Positions 34,022 through 46,606 of a stretch of DNA of 64,000 bases are shown piece after piece (positions within the stretch are counted from its first letter, which is position 1; each line of letters starts with the position of its first letter). The translations under genes were made by a program, and so were the position numbers. The stretch is from assembly GCA_013398615.1 (NCBI GenBank), contig VZSR01002145.1, forward strand, positions 3,121,475-3,185,474, read 5' to 3'. Source of the stretch: Brachypodius melanocephalos. Taxonomy: Eukaryota; Chordata; Aves; Passeriformes; Pycnonotidae. The notes under the pieces are model-generated. The model made no database searches. It was not told the origin of the DNA and saw nothing but the letters and a program-made list of their open reading frames with translations.

Positions 34022-37000
34022 GGGAGCTGGTGAGCTGGGGAGCCAGCCCTGGGAACAGCCACAGGAGCAGTGGCTCTGGGCCAGATCCACTTCCTTTTTG
34101 CACAGCCTGACAATGCAGGGAGTCTGGCAGAGGTCTCTGTCCTCCTGTGGGCACGTAGCACAGCTCCCAGGCGAGCTCTGCTTCGGAAATGTTTTGCTCT
34201 GCCTTCCTGTCTGAGCCTGTGCTGAGCCAGATTCCTTTGCTGGTAAGGAACAGATCTGCTCAGAGGAGAAATTTACCCTGCACCGAGTGTAAACACAGAT
34301 GGAAACGTGGTGGAGCCCTTTTCAAAGTCAAGGGAATAAATCTGTTTAAAAGGCTGAACATCTGGGGCAGTGAAGGAGCAGGTGGAGCATTAACCCCGGA
34401 AAGGACAGTGGGGCCAAGGCAGAGGACACAAACTGCACAACAGAAGTGTCCAAGTGGAGAAATCACCCCAAAGAACATAACAGAAAGGAGAAAAGGCTCC
34501 TTTTTGGATCTTTTTAAAGACTCCTGAGTTTTCTGAGCCCTGTGAGTTGCACCCCAGGCACTCTGGACGGAGCAAGCAGGTAGGCTTTTCCCCTGGACTC
34601 ATCTCATCTGCCTTCTCTAAGGCAGCATGTCAGGGAGGCAGCCCCACGTGTCCTCCAGCTGCTGGGAGGGATAAGCAGGATTTTGCTCCCTGGTTAGGCA
34701 GCTGTTGCTGTGCTGTAGAAACCCTGGAAGGACAGACCTGGCACGTCCACACCAGTGGGAGTCAGCTTCATGACGGTTTGGTCAGCTCTTCTGCTCCAAG
34801 CCAGTACATTTTCTATGGTCTACAGTAACAGCACTCCTGAACAAAGGCCTTGGTCCTGCAGGGCTTTGTTCACTTGCCTAACCAAAGAGCTAAAAACATG
34901 GCTAAGCCTTGGATGGCTGAGAAAATGTGAAATTGGGTTCTCCTCCCAGCCATAACCTTGGCAGAAGCACAATTCTGGCTGCTAAAGCCCATGAAATGAA
35001 CAGCCCCTGTTGCTCCTGATAGGGGTATAAAATTCTAATTACTTGAGGAGTGGCTTAGGATTCAGTGAAACAAGGATCTTCTTTTTGATTGAATTACTCA
35101 GTGGTTATTCCTAGAAGACTGGAAGCAGATGGCAAGCTCTGGCCAGGTGTTTAACAGCCTGAGTTATGGCACAGAGGGGATGGAGCTGAGCTCCAACCTG
35201 CTGCTCCTGCCTTCCTGCTTGCTTTGGGTCCCCATCGTGGTGTATTCCCTGGGAAAGGATAGGCTGGAGGCTGGGACAAGATGGTTTGCAGCAATGGATG
35301 GAGATGTGGAGCCTGTCCAGTAGCAGAGGGCTTGTTTTGCAGCTCAGGTGGCAGCACAGAAATGCAAAAAAGTTTGTTACTGTAAATCCAGTGCTGCTTT
35401 GGCCCAGGTAGGCACATCTTGACAGCAATCCCAGTGCTTTGTGTCAGGACCCTGTGAATGTGGGAGGTGACAACTGCCCTTCTGTCACACAGGAAAACTC
35501 CTCAACCTCGCAGGCCCAGGAGGAGGATGGATGGACAGTCCCCTGGGCTGGGGTGGCACAAACACAGCTGTAAAAATTCTGCCTCACTGCCCCTCCTGCC
35601 CCCGTATATGTTAAGCACATCAATAAAATCAAATATACTATTAGCAGCACATCCTGTTATCAGCCATGGCTGGGCATGGGGCAGCCATGCAACCTGCATT
35701 TTATGAAGTGCTGCTCCTACCACCGCTGGGGCTGCAGTGATTATCACATCTCCTCACAGCTGGGCCACACCACAGCTTTTATGAGCTACCCTACATCAAA
35801 GGCCCTTTCTTTTTAAAGATAAATTAACAATTCTCTCACTTTCTTTTTATTTAATGGCATAACAGCCAGCTGATTACGAGGTGAGACACCAATCTTGTTG
35901 CCGAGCTGTGCTTACTGCATTGTCTATTTGATTATTTTTATTGAATAAGCAAATGTTCTCTCAGAGCTCTGAAGTCCTTATGAGAGAGACTCATTTTCTG
36001 CTACTGTGATCTCTTTGTCACGGGTGGGTGATGTATGAAAAGGAATTGCAAATAGCCGTTTACAGCAAGCAAAGTCACAGAACAGCCCACTTCAATTTCT
36101 GCTATCTGTCGGAGGCTGTTGTTGGCGATGGTCAAAATTAATTAAGCAGGAAGGAAGAGAGCAGGGAGGCACTGTGCATCCAGTTCCGACATTGAAATAT
36201 TAATGGTGAGCTAATCAAGAAAGAGTATCTATGAATATCTAATCAGCTCACAGTTTGCAGTTTTACCGAAGCAGTGAACTTCTGGGCAGCAGCCCTTGGC
36301 AGGAGGCGTCAGGAGGAGAGGTGGGCGGGCTGCTCCTGATCGCTCTATCTGAGAATAAACAAAGAGCTCCTGCCTGTCACAGGGGCTGAGGGACGTTTTC
36401 CTTCCACATCTCACATCCCTGCTGCCACTGGATGTTGCTGCATCCTTCCTGCCCTCACCTACAGCAGCCAGGGTCCAGCCCACAGCATTCCCAGTGCTGT
36501 GTTCCTTCCTCCCCACTACCAGAGGCCACATGGAGGGCTCAACTCCTTCAGGACTGAGCTGCAGCATCTCTCCACATCCAGGTCTTGGGAAAAGGCTCAA
36601 AACATTGTACCTTGGACACACAACCTGGCCCTCTCCCTCCATGTCTGGTACAGGCACCCCACGGGAGGCAGCAGCTCCGTCCCTGCCTCTCCTGTCAGTG
36701 TTGTTCCCAAGTGGAATTTCCAAGCTTTTTGTGGGGAAACAGAAGGTGATGGTTGTGCTGCAGGGCCAGGGTGCACTGCAGATCCCCAAGCCCAGTGCCT
36801 GCTCAGCTGCTTTCTCCCACCCACCACACAGGCAGGCAAAAACAAGAGGAAACAATCCCATGGCAAAGCTGGGCCGATTCCAATCAAGGCCACAAAAGTA
36901 AATGTCGGTGTTGGGTGCCAGGAGTCGTCAAGCATCATTTCTTTCTTCAGTGTCAGTGTAATGAGGGCTGTGGCTTTGGAGATTTCTATTGCTGTGTTTC

Positions 37001-37366
37001 TGCAAACAGTTCCCTCCTCTAACCTCTTGGAAATTGGATTTTGTGGGGCTGAGCAGTTTGTGTGCAGCAGATAGCAGCAGGACTGATAAGCAGAAACCTG
37101 TTTACACACTCACTCTCATCTAATACTATGACTGGGCAGGCTGCTGCCTAGATTATTTTTTAAATTTCTTTTTTTTTTTAACACTATCAAATGTAATCCT
37201 TGTTGGCTGAATGTTTTGCTGCTTAACTGGGAGAAATCTAAACTAGGCAGGTTTAACATGTAACAAACATGAAAATGATGTGAATGAAAGGATAAAGGTA
37301 ATAAGTAAATCTTAAATGACACTGAGAAAGAATCAAGTGGTGATCAGGAAGGAATAGAAAACCTAC

Positions 37367-37468
37367 CCTGTCCTGTGTGAGGTGGTATTTCATGTGCTGC
37401 CAAGGGAGTTCTCCAAATGCAGAAAGTAGAGAGTCCTGGCACATCACTCTGACAGCCACAGGAACTTT
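37367..37468 (-). other. Candidate minus-strand exon K (34 codons, phase 0-0)
   Basis: The acceptor ttcctttcccag and the donor AGG|gtaggt flank an uninterrupted 102-bp frame reading KVPVAVRVMCQDSLLSAFGE then LPWQHMKYHLTQDR. A second frame is also open, so coding is unproven. Phases allow splicing directly from the candidate exon at 46534-46606. No family was recognised; an lncRNA exon or chance are alternatives. Confidence 0.3.
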
Positions 37469-39141
37469 CTGGGAAAGGAAAAGCGAAGCAGATGGCATCA
37501 GTTAAGAACAGTGCAAGGTACCAGGGATGTCCAGGGAAATGATGGAGCCCAGGGGCTGCATCCATTGTCTGTGGGAGGGAGAAACTCCCTCAGTGCAAGT
37601 GTGTGGGTGCTGCAGTGCCCAGCTGCAGCTCCTGGGGCTTGTGGGGGAGCCAGCAGCAGAATTTCTCCAGGAGGAGCACTCTGCAACGTGCTTCCTCTAC
37701 TGCTCCAATATAACCCAAATCTGTCAGCCTTTAGGGCTTGCTGAGAAGGTCATCTGTGAGCAAGGATAATTATTTCAAGCAAAGCAGCAGGCTAATGCCA
37801 CTAACCTGCTCCCAGGGACTGAGCTCTGCCCTGTGCCTTGGCTCCGTAGCTGCACACAAGCTGCAGGGAATTAGGGATGCATGGGGGTGTGTGTAAAGCT
37901 CATGGATATAAACAGATCCCACTGGCATGTACCTTGAGCACAGAGAGGGAAATTCACATTTTTCATAGCCCATTCATTCAGTTGTCGTGAAAATGCTGTT
38001 CCAGCCAGAAGGCAGAATCTCTTCTTTCTGCCATTTAATTTTCTTTAATCTGCTCTTGACATTTATTGAAAGAAGTATTTTACTCACATCAAAGGCAAAG
38101 ATTTCAAAACATCACATGGAAAAAAACTGAAGGTCAGTCCAAGCGAGGATATGGTGGCTGACATGAGATGAAAGACTCTGGTTTCCACAAGAAAGGTCTG
38201 TGCAAAACAAGAGGTCACGCTGGCCCGTGCTCTGAGGGCACTTCATTTGCACCCCTGGCAGGAGCTGCAAGTGCTGGGCTTTGTGTGTTTGACACCTTCA
38301 GCAATTCAGGAAATGCTGTCTTTAATATGAGCAGGTTCAAAAATAAAAGATGCCTTGATAGCACGAGTTTTCAGAAGGCTCTTCATGGGTGTGAAGTGTT
38401 TTCCATGGCTCTGCCCAACGTTGGCCCAGCTCTCTTTGCCTGGGGCAGAGCTGGGCCCTCCTTTGCCTTCAGTCTCCATGAGGGAGTGGTGCTGCTTCTC
38501 ACATGATTAAATGAGCCAAAACACTTGACAAACTCAACAAACTGCCAGAAGTGCATCCAGTAGAGGGGCCAAGCCTGCAAGATGCCTCTGGATGTGTGGA
38601 ACATCCTGGATGCCAATACTGAAGAAAGATGTAAAATGTAAAAGATCCTCAGAAAACTTCGCATTTAGTTCATTTTGCATGGGTAGAGGTAACAAGCTGA
38701 CACAGGTTAATTTATAGCTTGGTTGTATGCTGATTGCAAAGTACACATTTCCAGTCAGCCACCATGAGTAAATCACTTTCCCACTGGTTCTCTTGGCATA
38801 TAAAAGAAATTTCTTCCTTCCCGACATTTAAAAAAAATCTTAATATGTTATACACTCCATGACTTTATAGCATCTTTAATATTTAAAAGGCTAGAATCTA
38901 TAACCTCAACCTTTAACAAATGTACAGTAACGTGATAACAAATTTGCCTCGAACAGCTGCTATCTTGGAACCAACTGGCACGAGGAGGAGGGAAGTAATT
39001 GGCTTGTTTTCAGATAATTACCATAATTGTAGTGACACCATTTGGATCACATCTAACTGCATTCCTGCTGCAAGTTGGATAATTTAATAATTGGCAGAAT
39101 TTAGACTGACAGTAAAGGTAAAGTCAGCATATGGTGGGGAA

Positions 39142-39414
39142 TCAGCAGGCACCTCCCTGCACGGCTGGTACAGGCTCTGCTGTTGTTTCTGTGAAGTTTA
39201 GCAAAATCTTCTGGGTTTGCTGCTTTTCTGTGACTGGGTCACATCTTTGCTCCTTTTCTGTTGCTTGACATGATGAAACCACGTTTTGCCCCTCTCGAAC
39301 CTTTTGATTTGAGATCAATCGGTTCAGTTTGCTCCTGCCCAAATTACTACTTCCTTTGTGCTCTTGAGTATTTTTAGCCGTCCTACTTCTACTGGGGCTC
39401 GTCAGAGCTCTGCA
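39142..39414 (-). other. Candidate minus-strand terminal exon G (90 codons)
   Basis: After the acceptor ttaatcccctttcag, a frame of 90 codons runs to a stop. The peptide is polar (for example SRSRTAKNTQEHKGSSNLGR, SKLNRLISNQKVREGQNVV, TEKQQTQKILLNFTETTAE), unlike the hydrophobic or Pro/Ala chance ORFs around it. It starts in phase 0, compatible with the exon at 46534-46606. No poly(A) signal is seen close downstream. Product unknown. Confidence 0.3.
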
Positions 39415-42400
39415 CTGAAAGGGGATTAAAGCACGGTCAGGTGCTTCCAAGGCAGCAGAAATGCCTTTCCCAGAGGGTGAACCCAGGCTCCCTGGAGCAG
39501 GGCTCATTCCCCTGGCTGAGCCCAGCCGAGCTGCAGGGGTGCTGGGCACTGGAGGGAACTTGTTCCCCTTATGCCTTCCTGTCCTTGCTGCTCGTGGCCA
39601 GCGTGAAGGGGATTGAGCACCTCCTGTGCCTCCAGTGCTGAGAGCTGAGAGCCAGAGCCCCGGGAGCAGGGGCTGCAAGGTAAGGCCAGGAGGTGGCTGA
39701 GGATGCTGGGGAAAGACATGGAGGATTCTCAGCTCAGCTGGGCATTTTTGCCAGGAGTTGCAAAAAGAGCAGAGCACTGAGCTACTGCCCCGCAGTGCCT
39801 GTCTGTGGCCTTGCTCTGCCTTTTCCTGCAGGGCAGAGCTGAGGACAGCTGACAACAAAACTGACAGTGCCCAAGGAGAGGGGCTGCTGGTGCTTCTCCA
39901 GATCCCAAATGAGAGATACTCCTGGGTACATTTGCTTGTGTGGCTCTTCTGCTTTTCCTGGGCTGAACGCAGACACCAGGTGTATTTTCCATGGGTCCCA
40001 GTGGGTGAGGGGACTGGGGATACACCCTTAGCTTAGGTCTGCAATGAACCCCAGGCTGGGATCCTGGGGGATCCCTCAGAGATGCTGGAGAGAACTTTGG
40101 CATGGAGCAGGGGAAGGGCTCATCTCTAACACACCCCTCTGCCAAGATGAGGTTGACAGCTCCATCCCAGACTGGGCACACAGAGCCCTGGCACAGGAGG
40201 GAGGGAAGGGGAATGACAAAAGAGTAAATCCCCAGGTTCTGGTGGGTGGTCTCCAGAGTAAGTGCTGGGAAGCAGTGGGAGTGTGTGCTGCACCAGGTTT
40301 GTGATGCCTGGAAGCAGCTGCTGATACCCACACATCCCTTCTCCCTGCCCTGCACACAGAAACTGCAGGGTATCCATTTCCTTGCAGCATTCCCTCCCCC
40401 TCTGTGATTTATTGCTGCCAGGAGGCTGTGCATGTGGAGGTGGCATAAATCTCACCCAAAAGAGAGAGAAGGAGGAAATTTGCATTTGCTTCCTCACTGG
40501 CATATTGAATGCAGCTTTCCAGTTCACTGCTGAAACCCTGGGCAGGTCCCAGGCTGAGGCACTTCCCTCAAGATAAAACAGGGCCAGCACTGGGGCTTCC
40601 TTCCCTGCTGGAGGAGGCTCCCACAGCCAGCAAGGAGCAGCTCCCCCACTGCCCAATTATCCCCAGATTAATTTGGATCCACTCCTATTTATATTTTGTG
40701 GTATCAGCCTACATAATTCTGTAGTATTTGCAGGCTTCAAGCTTTCACTGTGCTCCCCTTGTGCTGATCTGCCAACAGCCACAAACCCTTTCCTCATTCA
40801 GAGCTTCCAGTCTTCCAACTCATTTCTGTGTCTCACCCACCTCCCTCCAAGTTGCTTCCATCCAGACTGACAATCCCTGTGCTGGAGTTAAAATCCCCCA
40901 AGCTGCTGCTGGAGGCTACAGAAAGCAATTAGGGAGATTACAGTCAGAGCATGGTCATGCTGCTGCAAGGGGGTGGATGTCCTGTCACAAGCAGGCAGCC
41001 TGGACTAAGAGGCTTTCAAATAACAGAGCATAAGCAAACAGGAAAGCCTGGAAATTGTTGTCTCCAAGACTGCATTTTGCCTGGAAGTCCATCAGGGTTT
41101 TCTTGTGTCAACACTAAACTGGATACAGGGCAAAGCGAGAAATGCAAATGAGCAAGGAGAAAGGAAGGTGGATATAACACATTAATCAGGCAAAAGTTGG
41201 AGACAGTCTGCAAACCTCTGCTCCTGCAGGGGCTGACAGCTGTAAATAGCATATTGAAGCCATGGAGGAAGTAAAGAATTAATTACAGTGCCAAGACCCA
41301 ATCCCACTTCCAGCCACAGGCAGCATTTATTAAGATCTCACTGAGGCAGGAAAGATTGAACAAGGGACTCGGGGGACTACGAAGGGGAAAAGAATTAATC
41401 AGTTTGTCTCAGGAGACTGGAGAAGTCAGATTAAATAAAAACTGGAAGTAAAATGAAAGGGGGAACAAGATGGTTGGAAAGCTGGACCTGTTTGAAACAG
41501 AAACTCTGGAGTCAAAGCTGGGAGCAGTCTCAGGGGCTCCAGTCCCCCACTACAGAAGTTGGAGAGCTTTGAGGACAAAGGCTGAAAGTTTGTCTTGACT
41601 TTTTAACAGGTTTAAAAATGTCACTTTAGGCCTCTTCCTTCCTCTGCCTGGCAGAAGGAGGCCAGGAAAGACATGCCCAGCTCCCTCACCTCTGATCCTT
41701 GCTCCAGTGCATCACCAAGGGGCTCAGACTGCCCACATCCCAGGGGATGGACCTGGGAGTTATTCCCCAGCTGCTGAAACTCCCTGATAGCCAAGCAAGG
41801 CAGCAAGGGAAGCTGCACCCAGTTGAACCAACAGAAGTCCAAATCCCAGAAGCAGCATCCTTAAAGGAACATTTTTGTCCCTGCCCGTTGTCAGCCCAGT
41901 GTTTTCCATCACAATAACATTCAGTTATTTATCTTCCAAAGTGTACAACATTTTCTTCCCTCTTTCGTGCTGTTGCTTTTCTGCCTGTCCCTCTGGGAAA
42001 GGTCACTGGGCTTCCACATTCCTGCTGTGTAATGAGCTGTGACAAACGCTGGTGACCAGGCTGGGGTCACAGAGTTTTAGAGGGAGTTGAACACCAACAT
42101 CACAAGGAGGGAGTTTGTCCCCAGCTTGTGAATGGGTGTCCCATTGCCAGGCTCCTTCCCCTCCATGCAGCTCAGTGGCAGAAACTCCCTGGAAGCCAGA
42201 TTAGAGACTTTTGTCTTATTCTTCCCCCTCAAAAATCCCAAGCCTGATATATCCAGATGTTAAATAAAACTTTTAATGTAATCAAAGTAAAGAGTGAATG
42301 GAGGAGCACACTTTGTCCTCCTTAGTAAGTTTTCAGGAAACAGAAAAGCATCGCTGCTTTTCTTGCCTGTCCAAAACAAGCTGTTTTGAGAAAGTCCTTA

Positions 42401-44080
42401 TGGAAATGTAAAGTGCATATCCTATAGCAAGGTTTCTTCAAACTCCAGCAGATTTGATGCAGAAGAGAGACACCAAAGCCCTGCTTGTTGCAACAGAAAC
42501 ACTTTCCAATGAAACTGCAGTTTAGAAAGTTCCTGACTCTATCATATCAGTCTCTTTCACAGAAGTACAGGTCTGTGCCTACTTTTTTAGCAATCTTCCA
42601 GATTACTGGAATTTACTGATTACATAAACCACAGGTTGTAAGGAATAGACACTCCATTAACAGCTGCATTGGGTAATAACCCTTAACATCAGAAAGCATC
42701 ATAGCAGGTTGGGTTTTGTCCCATGTTATGCCAAAGAGCAGTTTAAAAAAAAAAAAAGGTATCTTCTGCTGATTCTATGGTGGTATTTCCTGGAAAAACC
42801 ACTAAACAATGTTTGTTGGAATTTAATGTGCATGAATGATGGGAGAAAGAGATGTGCACTATACTACAGCTCCTGGCTTTTGAAACCTGGTGCTCTAAAG
42901 CTGTGTGCATGAGATGCATCTCCAGCATCCCAACTCCCCAATGTCCAGTGCAGGAACAGCAGTGACTGTTCCTGCTCCCTCTGACCCAGAGCATGAGCAC
43001 CTGCCTGTGTGCAGCCAGCTCCTTCCCCTGACCTCAGATTTAAGGTGAACAAACCACCAAGCCACAGCTGCAGGCAAGACTTAAAAAACCCCACAAGCCA
43101 CCAAAAGTAAAGATGTCTCTCTCCCAACACATTTGTAATGTTTCAAACCAAACCAGCCAAAGAACTGAATGTGAAACTGGTGCAAGAATAGATTCCCCTT
43201 CAGAAAATGAACAAAAAGGATGTTTGCTGGGAGATATAGATAAGACAGGAAATTAGAGGTAAAACCTGAAAGCAGGAGATGGAAGAGCCTCCCTAAACCT
43301 CCCGGGCTTCCTGGGATCCCATGAGGCCCCAGTTTCAGTCTCTGGGCTGTACAGTCACAACTGCACCATATGCTTTTCAGAGCTGGTGCTGCCCCAAGAC
43401 ACTTCCCATCTCCACTGTTAACTAACCCAGAAAAGACAAAACCTTCCCATCCCTTTCCAGTCAGATTTTCCAACGTGGTGGTGGTGAAAGCCTTGATGCA
43501 TCTCACTTTAATGTCCCTAGGGCTAATCGATGGATCCCAAAATTAGATCAGCAGACCCCAGCAGGCTCATGGGTCTTAGCTAGGCTTGTTACCTTAATGA
43601 AATGCTAATTGCTGCTTCTGCCGACTAAAAAAGTGCCTTTGGTCCTACAGCAGCTTCAGTTAAGCAGTGTTAATTGCCAAAGCTAATTATGTTGCTGTTG
43701 CTCTTAGATACTGGTTCAGGTTAGGTCTGTAAACAATGAACCCAGTAGTCAGTGCCTCGGTGCTTTCTGTGCACAGAGCAGGTGCTTGGCAGGGAACAGC
43801 GGCCACATCCTGAGCTGATGCCACACACAGGGTACAGGACAGGACCAGAGAGGTGACAACCTCTAGACAAGAGACCTCACAGCAAATCTCCCAAAAATTT
43901 TTAGGATTTGCATTTTGAGAGAAAATACTGAAAAAAAAAAGCTGACCTTTCCTCAGTTCCATAGGTACAGGTTCTATTCATTTCTTTAACCAGCTGTCCT
44001 TAAAAAGCCTCAAATTTTTTCTGTGATGCAATTAGTGGAAGCCAGGAAGGAGCAAACAGATTTGTGTTCACCTTCTCAAG

Positions 44081-44100
44081 AAAAAAAAAAAAAAAAAAAA
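44081..44100 (+). repeat. Poly-A run (20 bases)
   Basis: An uninterrupted A run after ttctcaag, without target-site duplications or a recognisable retrocopied body upstream. Confidence 0.9.
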
Positions 44101-46533
44101 CAAACCTGCAAATACCTTTTTTGTTGTACATCCCACATCTGTTTCATTGATGAAATTCCCAGCTGAAAAGGTGCATTATGTCAATTAAATCACCAGCATT
44201 TTCCCAGATCTTTCTGAAAAACCATTAGGATAAAATATTTGCTAGTTAGAACAGCCTTGGATAATTGCTCCAAAGGGGTTTCACTTTGCCAGGCCCCTTG
44301 GAAACCACTGCTCTGGGACTGGAGGCAGAAGCAGCCCCGTGTCAGCAGCTGTGCAAAAACCAGGATGAACTTTCCCTGGGACACTCCCAGGGCAAACAGG
44401 AACAGTCTGGGAGAGCCACAAGGAAAATTCTCTTGAGTTTGGCCTTGCTGCTTTACTGCTCTTCTCCTTGTGCTGGACAGGAGCAAAACAAAGCAGGCAG
44501 TGCTATAGGTTGTTATTCTAGAAGGAACTTTACAGAATCCTGCTTAGGGAACATGCAGTAAACCAGCTTTTATCCCAGATCCAATTAACAGCTGAGTTAC
44601 GGGACTCAAGTGAAATAAAGGGCAGTGAATCTCCCAGACTATTTACATGATTTATTAGAACACGGCTGTCTGCAGGAGCGGCGGCTGCTTCGTGTTTAAT
44701 TTATGAGGACACGAGGGGGTGAAGGCTCAGTTACCAAGCTGTTGAGGGGTTCCTACCCCAGCAGTGCTGAAATTCTCCTGCAACAAAGGCACTGACAGGC
44801 CCTCTTGCTGCAGCACTGCTGGCTGTTCATGGCATGTCAGCCACGGCTTCCCGACTGGGCTTGGCAGAACTGCTGCTGGAAAAGCATCATTCATTTCCTC
44901 TCACTCCTTTCAAGGTTTATCTGGAGCAGAGAGCCAAAGCTCAGACATGCAGAGGGGAAAAAATAGATGAGTTCCCAGCCTTGCAGCTGAACTAGCGGCA
45001 AGGGGCAATGCATGTAGTGGGAGTTTCTGTAACAAGCATGGAGAAGTTGGGACTGGGGTTTTCTCATCTCTGTTTCTGAAACTTCCCTTTCTAAACAACT
45101 TCCAGGCCAGAAAAGAATATTTGAGCTGACAGCCTTGGAAGAGCTCCACCATTTGATGTTTGTATGTTTGTAGAGGAAGCACAGAAGGATTTTCAGTGAC
45201 AGATGAAATCTGCAGTCCTTCTAACACACCAGCTAAAGAGATTTTGCCTGTTGAAAGCCAAACTAGAAGGTTTCTATTGCAGAGATGTTTGATACCAGGA
45301 AACTGAGTCTTGTGAGAAAATTAAAGTGTCCATAGTTTTCTCCCATTGCAATCAGTATTCATGTAAAATAGCTGTTTTCCCTGTCTTGCATAGCAATACA
45401 GTAGAGACCAGCTGCTGTTTAATTTTTTTCCCTTATTTTTCAGAAGTAGCTGATACACAGCGATAGGAAAATACAGTCACAAGTAATGTGACTCTCTCTA
45501 AGTGTCTGTTTTCAAGAAAAGTGTTTTTCTCTGTGTGCTGGGTTTTTTTGTAACACTTCAGTGGTGTTCTGTATAGCTGTTGAGAGGCTCCAATGCCATG
45601 TTGTATCAGTATCACAAAATTGGGTGCTCCTGAGGGAAGGAGCCTAATTAAGATTATTATTTATTGCTAGAGCAGCCTTAGATTTGGCAAGTCCTCTCCC
45701 AGCAAGACTGTGTTCACTCCTAACATATGTTGTTTGGATCCATCATTTGAACTTAGAAGCTAAAAGTACTTTTTCTCTAATGGGTAGAGATGCAAGCTCT
45801 TCTCCAAATCTCTCCAGGAGGTGGAAGGCTCTCCCGGGGGTTGCCTTTTTCTGTTAAGTGTTTCTCTAATGGGCTTGGAGAGAAGCAGCACTGACACAGA
45901 GCAGAAGGAGCAGAAATCAGCCTTACAGAGGCCAATAAAGCTTCTGTTCCCAACCACCTCCTCAGCTTCTCTGTTCACCTTATCCACTCAGTCTGATCTC
46001 TCACAAGAAAACCAGGCAACTCTCATGCTTGTTCCCAAAAACTGACTTAAATAACACAGTTAAAATATTATTTGCAGAGACAGCCATCCATTAAAAATCA
46101 GGTTGCTGCATTTAGTTTTCTACTGTCAGATAGAGAACCAGGCTCCTTGCAAGGTGAACTTCAAATGGGACCAAGTTTTAACAGAGTAATTTGTGCATCC
46201 TGCTCCTCAAGATGCAGGCACACGAGTATCCCCAAGCTTTGGTATTCCTGAGGGACTGCTACCACAGCTCTCAGAGGCACCTGAAACACCACAAAATAAG
46301 ACACCTGAGCCCTGTGGGGAGTTTTAGGCAATTGCTGTCCAAGTCGTTGTGATCTCTCATGCTTCAGTTTAGGGAGATCAAGAGAAATTGCAGAAAGCAT
46401 GGTTTTAAATGAAGGGTGAGAAAAGTGTTAGATTAATGCACCAGTAGTTAAGTCTCTGCAACAGAAAGTGCTATTTTTCTAACAGTATTTCATGCAGTTC
46501 CTAGGTGTGAGACAATAAACTCTGCACACTCAC

Positions 46534-46606
46534 CTTAATAAGGGATCTGTCTTGGGAGTGCCAGGGATTGGCATGGGCTGCTTTTGTAGGAGCAGTTTGA
46601 GTTCCA
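46534..46606 (-). other. Candidate minus-strand exon F (73 bp, strong splice sites)
   Basis: The acceptor tctcttctgatttctag has a ctgaat branch-like motif upstream, and the donor is the near-perfect AAG|gtgagt. Two frames are open: one reads GTQTAPTKAAHANPWHSQDR (ending phase 0, fits exons G and K), the other ELKLLLQKQPMPIPGTPKTD (ending phase 2). The splice signals are the best of any unassigned segment in the window. Product unknown. Confidence 0.35.

Larger units (their letters stand above)
25049..37366. other. Intronic or intergenic DNA without recognised genes
   Basis: If the LHFPL-like gene continues to the right, this lies in its second intron; otherwise it is intergenic. It contains the 58-bp minisatellite at about 29996-30215 and an 11-bp repeat at 33990-34021. 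AT-rich, TAAT-rich blocks (for example 35750-36240) look like conserved non-coding elements. No coding exon has support. Confidence 0.6.
37469..46533. other. Non-coding region with one candidate exon
   Basis: No certain gene. It includes the candidate exon at 39142-39414, an A tract at 42746-42758, a 20-base A run at 44081-44100, and AT-rich TAATTA-bearing blocks near 38940-39080 and 43590-43730 that resemble conserved non-coding elements. Confidence 0.55.

Noticed and set aside
39961..40040. Possible third LHFPL exon (tgggga followed by tacacc)
   Set aside because: Reading frames do not give the GWGY motif, the preceding cysteines or a helix.
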